From: Pusillimonas noertemannii | GTDB taxonomy: Bacteria; Pseudomonadota; Gammaproteobacteria; Burkholderiales; Burkholderiaceae_B | Reading direction: 5' to 3' | NCBI RefSeq assembly: GCF_003096595.1 | Contig: NZ_QEKO01000001.1 | Coordinates: 1,054,001 to 1,118,000, forward strand | DNA length: 64,000 bases | Shown here: positions 9,201-15,781 of the stretch, one piece after another | Position numbering within the stretch: position 1 is the stretch's first letter | Layout of the letters: the number at the start of each line of letters is the position of its first letter | The notes under the pieces: generated by a model | What the model saw: the letters and a program-made list of their open reading frames with translations, nothing else | The model's database searches: none | What the model was told of the DNA's origin: nothing | Program-made: the position numbers and the translations under genes

Positions 9201-9438
9201 GGACAACAAGCTCAGCGCCGGCGTGGCGGCGGCGATGGCCACCGCGGCGCTGCCCCAGGCTTATCTGCCCGGCAAGAACATGATGGCCATGGCGGGCGGT
9301 ACCTGGAACGGCGAGTCGGGCATGGCGATTGGTTTCTCGGGCATTACCGACAACGGCAAATGGATCTACAAGTTGTCGGGCAACGCCACGTCGCGCGGCG
9401 ACTACGGCGGCGCCGTGGGCGTCGGGTACCAGTGGTAG
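3295..9438 (+). CDS. Trimeric autotransporter adhesin (YadA/Hia type, type Vc)
   Basis: A 2047-residue surface adhesin expected to trimerise. Residues 1-57 form an extended signal peptide (MNKAYKSIYNERTGTFVAVA) that slows Sec export in type V systems. YadA-head left-handed beta-roll repeats (AIGxxAxAxG type) fill about 222-500 and 570-905. Neck motifs of the DAVNVxQL type recur, followed by a long stalk (about 905-1820) with two near-duplicate modules. A Gly/Ser/Asn linker lies near 1823-1850, a coiled coil from about 1953, and the YadA anchor at about 1975-2047 ends in Gln-Trp, an aromatic C-terminus as expected for BAM recognition. Its start follows GGAGAGCAAG. The next gene encodes a TpgA-like partner. 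Roles in attachment or autoagglutination are inferred from the family; the ligand is unknown. Confidence 0.95.
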   Translation: MNKAYKSIYNERTGTFVAVAENVKARGKRSSSRVRTAGGVAAVLASGALLMGSALAEVVVNEPDNTINFTASGGEINFQGGGGSITGVTSITGLTGLMVGGSLSATQITVGSNAALNATSTDAVRGQQLYTTNQQLGTAQSNITTLQNQVSNLGTSVVTNSLNVASGALTASSAGVAIGSNLNMGTNKITNLGDGIIDENSTDAVNGRQVYDLFFESGTAGGVRYFRAKSAAPDSEALGEESIAIGPNSVAEGDSSFAAGDGAKVLNASNGTNSTAAIAIGKDSESSGVGSTAIGQEATASGGGAIALGSGAKGLGASGIALGTGAEANAENNISIGSAAGYNANPDLAGDQSHNIAIGAQTGQNVRGQFNVAMGDQAGSNVAGNDNVALGRGAGTSLVGDGNVTIGWNANSGRSANRAVGIGQEADAETEGVAIGYNALAGNTGVALGRQTTALGTGTAIGPNAHADSGFVALGLNSWAVEGDVSGSSRFTNRSFEGSAVSVGSSQAGSEFTRRIVNVEDGANDTDAVNVRQLQQAVSGIDLSDIDFADGVISNLQTQIDQNMLHYVSINDNGIPKGNNSNNGADAAAIDSIAIGPDATTKNRDAVAIGHLAGAEGDSAVVLGHNIKGLGRNSTTIGNSQTEARDESGVAIGTHVVSRDQNSIVIGRDSYTDRQASGPSVENSIVIGTSSRSTAAEGIVIGRNSLVNAPKGIAQGSEAHATAENAMAFGTTSRAAAVDSQASGTQAQAYAARGIAMGTRARSGDADPNVEDLANNRDSIAIGSDSIAEMSSSIAMGREAEATANYAQALGYDAQASGEESIAQGRGAIALEQQAIALGAGARSTAERAVALGAGARSTAADALALGAGAQGAAASAVAVGRGATAANARSVALGDGSVTDGAVGTTNASLNGITYGNFAGNTPVATVSVGTALEKRTVTNVAAGRISSTSTDAINGSQLYATNAVLGNLANTTVNILGGDAQLAPNGSLSMSDIGDTGENTVHDAIKYAAQGWNVSADGDTATNVAPGGSVDFGNTDENIEITRTGTGLSFDLADDIEIGNSITVGDTVIDGDSITTNNLTVGGETRLGDNFVVNNVGDVTYNGYEIATENDGLSFAGNTGSVIDKTLGDGTPLTISGELAAGEEATGANLRVDSASGQLNLVMAQNLTDLSSITINNGGPVIHEGGINMNDNRITNLAPGVDGTDAVNVNQLEDVETAASRGWDISANGGNTQTVAPGDSVNFADDGNVVVSNSVDADGNHTVDVGLADDITVDSVALNGTDGTDGLTMRGAQGAPGLDGADGITRIVYEDADGTVHEVATMDDGLNFAGNTGDTIAKKLGETLTVSGGLAEGEDATGANLRVDSENGQLNLVMAQDLTDLNSITINNGGPVINEGGINMNDNRITNLAPGEDGTDAVNVDQLEAVETIANRGWDLSVNDGDAENVAPGDEVNFSNTDENIRISQNGTDLTFDLNPNLDLTPDGSLTIGNTLVNNAGLTVEDGTNVTTTTAAGTTVTNGSDTTTVEATGTTVTNAAGAMTTVEAGSVSVADAAGNETTVGGTQVVVGGGNPVTIDGNAGIISGLQNRDIDYPEFADGSGRAATEEQLGIVNDAVGDLADTPLTFAGDAGSNVERKLGETVNLVGGAADEAALTDGNIGVVADGADTLEIKLNKDIDLGPDGSVTTGNTVMDNTGLTVNDTTAGTLTSIGSGAIALADSDGNVTTIDPTNVTVGGAFPVTINGNTGVIAGLQNQSIFYGGFADGSGRAATEEQLGSITNFLGLEEGADGSPVFNYNGQDHASLADALDSMHWNVEAPAPDNSGGAGGGSGGGSGGGSNNAGGNGGGNSTPINNGNTVGFVEGDNIVISKTERPNGAGADIKVSVAQDISLNSITAVQVNAGQIQADEIQISNGGPIINENGIDMSGKPITNVAAGVNETDAVNVGQLQQATGNLQGQVNSLRNDVRRLDNKLSAGVAAAMATAALPQAYLPGKNMMAMAGGTWNGESGMAIGFSGITDNGKWIYKLSGNATSRGDYGGAVGVGYQW
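6631..6985 (+). repeat. Adhesin stalk module, copy 1
   Basis: About 355 bp encoding a stalk unit running from DDGL-type residues through FAGNTG, TGANLRVDS, NNGGPVI, NMNDNRITNLAPG and DAVNV to RGWDIS. It is closely repeated at 7269-7614 in the same frame. Edges were judged by eye. Confidence 0.75.
7269..7614 (+). repeat. Adhesin stalk module, copy 2
   Basis: The second copy of the module at 6631-6985. It has the same order of motifs with scattered substitutions and a small length difference after FAGNTG. Recombination between copies would remove about 640 bp, close to a whole number of codons, and shorten the stalk. Confidence 0.75.
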
Positions 9439-9512
9439 GAAGGCCGGAAGCCAAGGGCGCATCGGCCGGAACGATGCTGATGCGCCGCACTTATCTTGAA
9501 GGAATCTAGATC

Positions 9513-10277
9513 ATGAGTACAAAATTGATTGGGGCCGTGGCTCTGCTCAGCCTGGCTGTCGCCGGCTGCGGAACGTTGAGCAAGGTGGACGCGAATGGGC
9601 ATAGCGACAGCCCGGTGTTCCCCGAGGTGGACAAGACGACGTTCCATACCGGCTCGTATCCGAACGTCGACAATCTGCGCCAGGTGCAGGAGGGCGTCAC
9701 GCGCGACCAGCTCTACGACCTGCTGGGCCGCCCCCATTTCTCCGAAGGCTTCCGGGTGCGTGAATGGGACTACCTGTTCCACTTCAATACACCCCAGGGC
9801 CTTAAAACCTGCCAGTTCAAGGTGCTGTTCGACAAGGACCTGATCGGACGCAGCTTCCATTGGGCGCCTGCCGAATGCGCCGATATTCTGAAAACCAAAA
9901 AGCCCATGAAGCCGTTCTCGCTTTCGGGGGACGTGGGCTTTGCCTTTGGCAGCGCGGTGCTGACGGCGGCGGGCCAGGCTACGGTGCGCGACATTGCCGG
10001 ACAATTGAAACAGATGCCCGAAGTGCGGGGGATCACCGTTTCGGGCCATACGGACCGAATCGGCGACGCGGCGTCCAATCAGCGCCTGTCGCAGCAGCGG
10101 GCCGAGGCGGTGCGGCGCGCCCTTGCCGCCGAAGGCATTCCGGCGAGCTCGATACAAGCGCAAGGTTTCGGCAAGGACAGGCCGGTGGTGCAGTGCGACC
10201 AGCAAAATCGCACTGACCTCATCGCCTGCCTCGCGCCCAACCGCCGTGTCGACATCGACGTTCAGGGCCAGCGCTAG
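9513..10277 (+). CDS. TpgA-like lipoprotein, BamE-like plus OmpA-like domains
   Basis: A 254-residue outer-membrane lipoprotein. The lipobox LAVAGC puts lipidated Cys at 19. Residues about 50-115 resemble the SmpA/BamE fold (VTRDQLYDLLGRPHF). Residues about 140-250 are an OmpA-type peptidoglycan-binding domain (FAFGSAVLTAAG, GHTDRIGDAASNQRLSQQRA). This domain order matches TpgA, which in Acinetobacter sp. Tol 5 binds the trimeric adhesin AtaA and anchors it to peptidoglycan. It starts 75 bp after the adhesin gene with AAGGAATCTAG as ribosome site, so the two are probably an operon. The partnership is inferred from gene order and domains. Confidence 0.85.
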   Translation: MSTKLIGAVALLSLAVAGCGTLSKVDANGHSDSPVFPEVDKTTFHTGSYPNVDNLRQVQEGVTRDQLYDLLGRPHFSEGFRVREWDYLFHFNTPQGLKTCQFKVLFDKDLIGRSFHWAPAECADILKTKKPMKPFSLSGDVGFAFGSAVLTAAGQATVRDIAGQLKQMPEVRGITVSGHTDRIGDAASNQRLSQQRAEAVRRALAAEGIPASSIQAQGFGKDRPVVQCDQQNRTDLIACLAPNRRVDIDVQGQR

Positions 10278-10293
10278 CCTCCTTCAGTCCTTC

Positions 10294-10325
10294 AGGCCGC
10301 CAGGGTGCTCCTGGCGCGCCTTTTT
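10294..10325 (+). terminator. Rho-independent terminator
   Basis: A stem of AGGC-CGCCAGG with CCTGGCG-GCCT (one bulge) around loop GTGCT, followed by TTTTT. It closes the adhesin/TpgA-like unit. Confidence 0.8.
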
Positions 10326-10339
10326 CTTTCTTGAAAGCG

Positions 10340-10888
10340 ATGAATACTCTATTGAAGTTGGCGGCCGTGTCGTTTGCGGCAAGCCTGGCCGCATGCCAGC
10401 ACACTGCACCCAGCCAGATTCCCGAGCCCGTCGATCCGGTGCCGCCCGTGGTCGGAAGCCAAGGCGCATCAGCCGCGCCGGCGGCTGTCCCCCGAGTGGC
10501 GCCGCAGCCACGACCGGCCACTGTCATTACCTTGCACCTGGCGCAACAGCAGCAAGAACCTTCGCTGATCGAAGTCGATGCGGGAGGGAAAACGCCTTTG
10601 TATGCCTTGCCCCGGCCGGTGCTGATCCAGTCGGACATCGGACGGGTATCGCCCGTCGATACGCCGCAAGGCAGCTTTGTCTTGCTGGAGATGAATGAGC
10701 GGGGCATACCGAAGCTGCACAGCATTACGCAACAGGCTCGGGGCCACTACCTGCTGCTTAGCGTGCAGGGGCAGCTGGTCAGTGTCGCCCGAATAGGCGA
10801 AAGCATCCGCGACGGCCGCCTGCTGGTTCCCACGCAAAGCCTGCAGCATAGCCGGGCCATTGTCAGGGCGATGCGCGGCGGCTCCTGA
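10340..10888 (+). CDS. Lipoprotein with SecDF P1-head-like domain
   Basis: 182 residues. The signal peptide ends in the lipobox SLAAC (Cys 19), followed by a Pro/Ala-rich linker to about residue 60. The C-terminal part (about 60-180, with ITQQARGHYLLLSVQGQLVS and ESIRDGRLLV) resembles the periplasmic head subdomain of SecD-type proteins as remembered from that family. The ATG at 10340 is preferred to an upstream in-frame TTG at 10331. It is separated from the TpgA-like gene by a terminator. Function unknown; the similarity is moderate and by eye. Confidence 0.65.
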   Translation: MNTLLKLAAVSFAASLAACQHTAPSQIPEPVDPVPPVVGSQGASAAPAAVPRVAPQPRPATVITLHLAQQQQEPSLIEVDAGGKTPLYALPRPVLIQSDIGRVSPVDTPQGSFVLLEMNERGIPKLHSITQQARGHYLLLSVQGQLVSVARIGESIRDGRLLVPTQSLQHSRAIVRAMRGGS

Positions 10889-11056
10889 AGCGCCGGTTTC
10901 CCGCGCCGGCCACCCCGCCGCCTCACGGGCGCCACCGCATCCGCACGTCTTCGTTGGCGCATTGCCGTCGCCGCATAGGCGATAATGGCATCTTGCGCAG
11001 CGGGCTTCGCCTCAAGACGAGGCGGCCCCATGATGTCAACGAATACAGGAGCCGAT

Positions 11057-12037
11057 ATGAAAGTGGTGGAAATTACAAAGGCGGGCGGTCCCGAGGTGCT
11101 GGTGCCGGGCCAGCGGCCCATGCCCGAGGCCGGGCCGGGCGAGGTGCTGATCAAGGTTTCCGCCGCGGGGGTCAATCGGCCCGACGTATTGCAACGCATG
11201 GGCGCGTATCCCCCGCCTCCGGGCGCCTCCGATCTGCCGGGCCTTGAAGTGGCGGGCGAAATCGTCTCCGGCGATGCGGCCGCGGGCGGTTTCTCGGTGG
11301 GTGACAAGGTATGCGCACTGGTGTCGGGCGGCGGGTACGCCGAATACGTCGTGGCGCCGGCGGCACAATGCCTGACCATCCCCAAAGGCTTGTCCGAGAT
11401 CGAGGCGGCGGGCCTGCCTGAAACCTATTTCACCGTCTGGAGCAATGTGTTCGATCGCGGCCGCTTGGCCCAGGGCGAAACATTGCTGGTGCATGGCGGC
11501 GCCAGTGGCATCGGCACCACGGCGATTCAACTGGCCACGGCCATGGGCAACAAGGTCTACGCCACGGCCGGCAGCGACGAACGCGCGCGGGCGGCCGAAG
11601 AGCTGGGTGCGGTGCTGGGCATCAATTACCGCAATCAGGATTTTGTCGAGGAAATCCGCCGGGCAACCGATAAGAAGGGCGTGAACGTCATCCTGGACAT
11701 GGTGGCCGGCGACTACATCGACCGCGACCTCAAATGCCTGGCCGACGACGGACGCATCGTCATCATCGCGGTGCTGGGGGGCGCCAAGGCAACCATAGAT
11801 TGCGGCCAGATACTGCGTCGGCGCCTTACGGTCACCGGTTCCACCCTGCGCCCGCGCCCGGTGGAGTTCAAGGCCGACATCGCCCAATCGTTGCAGCGCC
11901 ACGTGTGGCCGCTGCTTGAATCGGGCCGCATCAAGCCCATCGTGCACAAGACCTTTCCGCTGGAGCGGGCCTGCGACGCCCACGCCATGATGGAAGCGGG
12001 CGAACAGATCGGCAAGCTTGTTCTTACCGTGGGTTAG
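11057..12037 (+). CDS. NAD(P)H:quinone oxidoreductase, zinc-independent MDR family (PIG3/QOR type)
   Basis: 326 residues. The N-terminal GroES-like domain contains GVNRPDVLQRMGAYPPPPGA, and the Rossmann domain contains LLVHGGASGIGTTAIQLA. The zinc ligands of classical alcohol dehydrogenases are absent, as in the quinone oxidoreductase branch. It should reduce quinones or related enones with NADPH in the cytoplasm. ATG at 11057 is chosen for CAGGAG 8 bp upstream; two upstream in-frame ATGs lack a good site. It sits just before tpiA and secG on the same strand. Confidence 0.9.
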   Translation: MKVVEITKAGGPEVLVPGQRPMPEAGPGEVLIKVSAAGVNRPDVLQRMGAYPPPPGASDLPGLEVAGEIVSGDAAAGGFSVGDKVCALVSGGGYAEYVVAPAAQCLTIPKGLSEIEAAGLPETYFTVWSNVFDRGRLAQGETLLVHGGASGIGTTAIQLATAMGNKVYATAGSDERARAAEELGAVLGINYRNQDFVEEIRRATDKKGVNVILDMVAGDYIDRDLKCLADDGRIVIIAVLGGAKATIDCGQILRRRLTVTGSTLRPRPVEFKADIAQSLQRHVWPLLESGRIKPIVHKTFPLERACDAHAMMEAGEQIGKLVLTVG

Positions 12038-12110
12038 GCACGCTTGGCTGCATGCCCGGTATCGGGCTACAATGCCCGGTTAACTCGATATTTGTATTTT
12101 GCCCTGGAAG

Positions 12111-12166
12111 GCATGCTTGTGCACGGCGCAAGCATGCTTTAGGAACAGCGCAAGTGTGCTTTGGGA
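12111..12166 (+). repeat. 12-bp hairpin and partial direct repeat before tpiA
   Basis: GCATGCTTGTGC and GCGCAAGCATGC pair across a 3-nt loop (12111-12137; one G-T pair), giving a strong hairpin. The unit GCGCAAGCATGCTTTAGG recurs imperfectly at 12149-12166 as GCGCAAGTGTGCTTTGGG. It occupies the space between the oxidoreductase and tpiA and could act as a leader structure or attenuator. Confidence 0.6.
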
Positions 12167-12226
12167 CGACGCTCTTGCGAGGCTCTTGGCGCGCGGCCCT
12201 TGGGGCATGCGGTTTTTTGGAAATCA

Positions 12227-12979
12227 ATGAACACAGCTTCTTTTCGCAAGCGCCTTGTCATGGGCAACTGGAAGATGCATGGCGGGCTGGAAGCCAACGC
12301 CGGGCTGCTGGCCGACCTGCGCGCCGGCGCGGGCATTCTGGCCGACTATTGCACGCTTGCCGTGTGCGTGCCTTTTCCGTATCTGGCGCAGGCGCGCTCG
12401 CAGCTTGAAAACAGCGCTGTCTCGTGGGGGGCGCAAGACGTCTCCGCGCACGACAAGGGCGCCTACACCGGCGAGGTTTCCGCCGCCATGCTGAACGACT
12501 TCGCCTGCACCTGGGTGCTGGTGGGGCATTCCGAACGCCGCGCCATGCACGCCGAGACCGACGATCTGGTCGCGGCCAAGGCCAAGGCGGCGCTGGCGGC
12601 CGGCCTGGTTCCGGTGGTCTGCGTGGGCGAAACACTTGAACAGCAGGACGCCGGCCAGACGCTTGCCGTCATCCAGCGCCAGCTGGCTCCCGTGCTGGCC
12701 CTGGGTACCCAGGCTGTTTCCCGGCTTGTGGTGGCCTACGAGCCCGTGTGGGCCATTGGCACCGGTCGAAGCGCCACACCTGCCCAGGCCCAAGACGTAC
12801 ACGCCGCCATTCGCGCCAGCCTGGCCTCGATCGACGCTGCGCAGGTGCGAGTGCTGTACGGCGGTAGCGTCAAGCCCGACAATGCCTCCAGCCTCTTCGC
12901 CATGCCCGACATCGACGGGGCCCTGGTGGGCGGGGCGTCGCTGGTGGCGGACGAATTTTTACGCATTGCAGCCGCATAG
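12227..12979 (+). CDS. tpiA: Triosephosphate isomerase
   Basis: 250 residues, the usual TIM length. It interconverts dihydroxyacetone phosphate and glyceraldehyde 3-phosphate in the cytoplasm. The active-site set is present: Asn14 and Lys16 in GNWKMHG, His101 in LVGHSERR and Glu172 in AYEPVWAIGTG. ATG at 12227 gives the normal N-terminus; upstream in-frame sequence is not TIM-like. secG follows 18 bp downstream, probably in the same transcript. Confidence 0.97.
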   Translation: MNTASFRKRLVMGNWKMHGGLEANAGLLADLRAGAGILADYCTLAVCVPFPYLAQARSQLENSAVSWGAQDVSAHDKGAYTGEVSAAMLNDFACTWVLVGHSERRAMHAETDDLVAAKAKAALAAGLVPVVCVGETLEQQDAGQTLAVIQRQLAPVLALGTQAVSRLVVAYEPVWAIGTGRSATPAQAQDVHAAIRASLASIDAAQVRVLYGGSVKPDNASSLFAMPDIDGALVGGASLVADEFLRIAAA

Positions 12980-12997
12980 GCTTCGGAGTTTTTTCAA

Positions 12998-13501
12998 ATG
13001 AATTGGTTGTCACCTTTACTTCTGGCGATTCAGGTCATCACCTCGCTCAGCATCATCGTGCTCGTTCTGTTGCAGCAGGGCAAGGGCTCCGAAATGGGCT
13101 CCGCCTTTGGCAGCGGTTCGGCGGGCAGTCTTTTTGGCGCGTCGGGCGCCGCCAACTTCCTGTCGCGCATGACCAAATGGGCCGCCATCATTTTTTTCCT
13201 GTCCACCATCGGGCTGGCCTATACGGCCCACCGCACGGGCGATTCCATTCTCGACGGCGGCCTGATGCAAGACTACCAGGCCCCCCCGCCGCCCGCCGCG
13301 GGTAGCGCGGTGCCGTCCGTGCCCGGAGGCGAAGCCGCTCCGGGCGAGCAGGCGCCCCAGGGCCAGGCGGTTCCGTCCGCTCCGGCCGAGGGCGCGTCCA
13401 CGCCTCCGGCTGCCGACAGCGCTCCTGCACCGGCCCAGAATTCCCAGGTGCCCGAACAGCCGGCCCAGGTTCCCGAGGCGCCCGCGCAATCCGCGCCTTG
13501 A
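12998..13501 (+). CDS. secG: Preprotein translocase subunit SecG
   Basis: 167 residues, longer than E. coli SecG (110). Two membrane helices lie at about 5-25 and 62-80, with the conserved loop QQGKGSEMGSAFGSGSAGSL between them. The extension after about residue 95 is Pro/Ala/Gln-rich, as often in Bordetella relatives. It belongs to SecYEG and eases SecA-driven translocation. Position between tpiA and tRNA-Leu(GAG) fits the usual order in this group. Confidence 0.95.
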   Translation: MNWLSPLLLAIQVITSLSIIVLVLLQQGKGSEMGSAFGSGSAGSLFGASGAANFLSRMTKWAAIIFFLSTIGLAYTAHRTGDSILDGGLMQDYQAPPPPAAGSAVPSVPGGEAAPGEQAPQGQAVPSAPAEGASTPPAADSAPAPAQNSQVPEQPAQVPEAPAQSAP

Positions 13502-13593
13502 TGCCGAGGGCGGGTAAGCGGCATTTTTGCAGTACCGCCCAACTTGCCCCTATGCACATCAAAAAACGTGCTAAAATTGCGTTCTTTGCATTT

Positions 13594-13678
13594 GCCGACG
13601 TGGTGGAATTGGTAGACACGCTATCTTGAGGGGGTAGTGGCGAGAGCTGTGCGAGTTCGAGTCTCGCCGTCGGCACCA
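13594..13678 (+). tRNA. tRNA-Leu(GAG), presumed phage attachment site
   Basis: An 85-nt class II tRNA with encoded CCA. Acceptor GCCGACG..CGTCGGC, D-arm GGTGGAATTGGTAGACACG, anticodon loop TTGAGGG (anticodon GAG), T-arm GCGAGTTCGAGTCTCGC. It directly follows secG. A phage integrase gene begins 142 bp downstream, so integration most likely used the 3' end of this tRNA and preserved it. The matching right-hand copy is outside the window. Confidence 0.95.
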
Positions 13679-13687
13679 TAGTATTGA

Positions 13688-13733
13688 AATCCATTGAGTG
13701 TATATAATCAAAATCATTCAAATTCAATGGATT
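13688..13733. repeat. 10-bp inverted repeat in the att-int gap
   Basis: AATCCATTGA (13688-13697) and TCAATGGATT (13724-13733) are perfect inverted copies separated by 26 bp of AT-rich DNA. The position between tRNA-Leu and int fits an arm-type integrase or excisionase site, or an int operator. The symmetry is seen; the role is inferred. Confidence 0.55.
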
Positions 13734-13820
13734 AGCAGGGAAGGGTAAAAGCGGTTGACTGCCTAGAATCAACTTTTCTACGCAACGCTCCCCAAAAACT
13801 CCCCGCGAAACTCCCCACAC

Positions 13821-14798
13821 ATGGCGAGCATTCAGAAAACAGCCAAAGGCTATAGGGCGCAACTCAGTATAAAGGGTGTGCGCGACAGCAAGGTGTTCCC
13901 TACCAAACGCGAAGCCGTAGACTGGGCGAACCGGCGCGAGCTAGAGCTACGCGACGACAGACCTGCGGGCGACAAGCACAGTCTACGTGATGCGCTTCGC
14001 AAGTATGCCAATGAGGTATCTCCCCACAAACGGGGAGAGCGTTGGGAACAAATCCGGCTTGCCGCCTTCGAGGGCTATTTACTTCCGCTCGATAAGGTGA
14101 TGGCCGATGTGACGGCGGCTGACATTGCCCTGTTTCGTGATTCGCGCTCTAAGGCCGTAGGCGCGTCTTCTGTCCTACGAGAGCTAACGGTACTGTCTAG
14201 CGTATTCGAGGCCGCACGGCGCGAATGGGGCTGGATACAGGGCAATCCCTGCCGCGACATACGAAAGCCGCCTAGCGTCAAGCACAGAGAGCGAACTATT
14301 GCTTGGTGGGAAATAAAAAGAATGTTGCGGGAAATGGGGTACGCCAAGCATAAGCGAGTCGCCAGCACAGGCCATGCGGTGGCCGTGTGCTTTCTCGTGG
14401 CGTTACGTACAGGTATGCGGGCAGGGGAGCTATGCGGCCTAACGTGGGCGCATGTTCATGATGACTATTGCCACCTTCCAATCACGAAAAGCGGCAAGTC
14501 TCGGGATGTTCCGCTTTCATCCAAGGCGCAACGATTGTTGGCTCAGATTCGCGGGTGGGATGATGTCTTGGTATTCGGCCTAAAGACAGCCAGCCTAGAT
14601 GCTTTATTTCGTAAGTATCGGTCTAGGGCGGGTCTATCTGGCTTTACATGGCACGATTCGCGCCACACAGCAGCCACAATGATGGCTAAGAAGCTTGATG
14701 TGCTGACGCTGTGTAAGGTGATGGGCTGGGCGGATACGCGCTTTGCACTCGTTTACTTTAACCCGAAGGCGTCAAGCATTGCCGCGATGCTGGGTTAG
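13821..14798 (+). CDS. int: Tyrosine recombinase integrase
   Basis: 325 residues. N-terminal arm-binding part (about 1-50), SAM-like core-binding domain (about 53-150) and catalytic domain (about 155-325). Catalytic residues visible: Arg200 (TGMRAGEL), Lys near 223-226, His278 and Arg281 (HDSRH), Trp303 (GWAD), and nucleophile Tyr312 (LVYFNP). It integrates and, with an excision factor, excises the prophage at tRNA-Leu(GAG). Its 3' end overlaps the convergent excisionase-like gene by 27 bp. Confidence 0.95.
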   Translation: MASIQKTAKGYRAQLSIKGVRDSKVFPTKREAVDWANRRELELRDDRPAGDKHSLRDALRKYANEVSPHKRGERWEQIRLAAFEGYLLPLDKVMADVTAADIALFRDSRSKAVGASSVLRELTVLSSVFEAARREWGWIQGNPCRDIRKPPSVKHRERTIAWWEIKRMLREMGYAKHKRVASTGHAVAVCFLVALRTGMRAGELCGLTWAHVHDDYCHLPITKSGKSRDVPLSSKAQRLLAQIRGWDDVLVFGLKTASLDALFRKYRSRAGLSGFTWHDSRHTAATMMAKKLDVLTLCKVMGWADTRFALVYFNPKASSIAAMLG

Positions 14799-15011
14799 AT
14801 ACCGGCGTAATTCTTCGCCTGTAATCCTGCCGTCGATCACACGCAGCTTACCTTCGGCGATCCGCTTTTGCAGCGTGTTGTAGCTCACGCCAAGACGTGC
14901 GGCGGCATCCTTCAAGTGGTAGCACACCATGCCCTCGATAGCGTGGTTTGCCCCAATGCGGGCCGCTTCGATCAGCATAGACTCTAATTCGTGCCGTTCG
15001 ATTGTCAGCAT
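14772..15011 (-). CDS. Excisionase-like helix-turn-helix protein
   Basis: 79 residues. The second half reads as a MerR/AlpA-like helix-turn-helix (KDAAARLGVSYNTLQKRIAE) followed by a short wing (GKLRVIDGRITGEEL). It is the last gene of the leftward early operon and overlaps the end of int tail to tail, the usual place for a directionality factor made on induction. The excisionase role is inferred from position and fold. Confidence 0.65.
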   Translation of the reverse strand: MLTIERHELESMLIEAARIGANHAIEGMVCYHLKDAAARLGVSYNTLQKRIAEGKLRVIDGRITGEELRRYLTQHRGNA

Positions 15012-15034
15012 GTCATTTCCTCCGGATCATTCGT

Positions 15035-15781
15035 TCATTCATTGCGCCTCTCCATTTGCCGCCATGCTTCCTCTTCTTCGGGCGTGACGGGTGGGGTGTC
15101 GAGCATAGGCTCGACAGTGGGGTTAACCCTATGATTGGTTGCTGGTGGGGCGGCGGCGAGCATTTTCGGCCAGGCGCAGGCAATTCGGCCCAGCCACTCG
15201 TGGTAATCCATACCTAGACCCCCAGACCCAGCGCCAGCGTTAATCATTTCCTCTGTTAGGGCGTGGGGCACGACGGCAAAACTTGGCACCTTCACCGGCT
15301 CGGCGGGTTGTGGTGTCGTGTATATAGCGACGGTTCCTTCCTGCGGCTTAGGCTGTATCTGACACATATACGACCATCCCCGCTGCACTTTATTTAACTG
15401 GTCCTTGCGCACATAGCCCACCGGCTCACCCCTGCGCTGGCTCCCAAGCCGGTATGCTTCGTGCAGCATGGCTACATCCGTATCAGCGTAGTCACCGTCT
15501 AGGCCGATGGTTGTGTCGTAACCGTGGCGGTCGAGCCAGTTGGTAAATGATGTGTCGGGCAACTCCCTGCGCTGTCGGTCGGCCACTTGCATGGTCAACG
15601 CGTTTATGTGCCGGGCCAAAGTGGCAGCAAGCTCTTCCAGTGATTCGGGCGCTGCGATCCCTTGAGCAGTCAGAGCTTTGCGCAGCCTTTCGATATTCAC
15701 CCCTTCGAAGTATTGGCCGTTAGGCCTGGGGCGAGAATCGTGCTTGCGGTCGGCTTCGATGGCGGTATTTTTAGGTTCCAT
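15035..15781 (-). CDS. Phage protein of unknown function
   Basis: 248 residues, soluble, without a recognised catalytic motif. An N-terminal helical part (about 25-70, VNIERLRKALTAQGIAAPES) is followed by a middle section containing WLDRHGYDTTIG and a Pro-rich C-terminal half. The last part (EWLGRIACAWPKMLAAAP) recalls small early-region phage proteins. It overlaps the upstream HNH-like gene by 11 bp, so the two are translationally coupled in the leftward operon. Confidence 0.6.
   Translation of the reverse strand: MEPKNTAIEADRKHDSRPRPNGQYFEGVNIERLRKALTAQGIAAPESLEELAATLARHINALTMQVADRQRRELPDTSFTNWLDRHGYDTTIGLDGDYADTDVAMLHEAYRLGSQRRGEPVGYVRKDQLNKVQRGWSYMCQIQPKPQEGTVAIYTTPQPAEPVKVPSFAVVPHALTEEMINAGAGSGGLGMDYHEWLGRIACAWPKMLAAAPPATNHRVNPTVEPMLDTPPVTPEEEEAWRQMERRNE

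Noticed and set aside
4006-9462. Very long minus-strand reading frames (595 and 1002 codons) inside the adhesin gene
   Set aside because: They mirror the repetitive, codon-biased adhesin frame, give His/Arg/Val-rich non-globular sequence and have no ribosome site.
14772-15011. Second integrase or resolvase fragment near int
   Set aside because: The 79-residue protein has only a helix-turn-helix and wing, with no recombinase catalytic residues.
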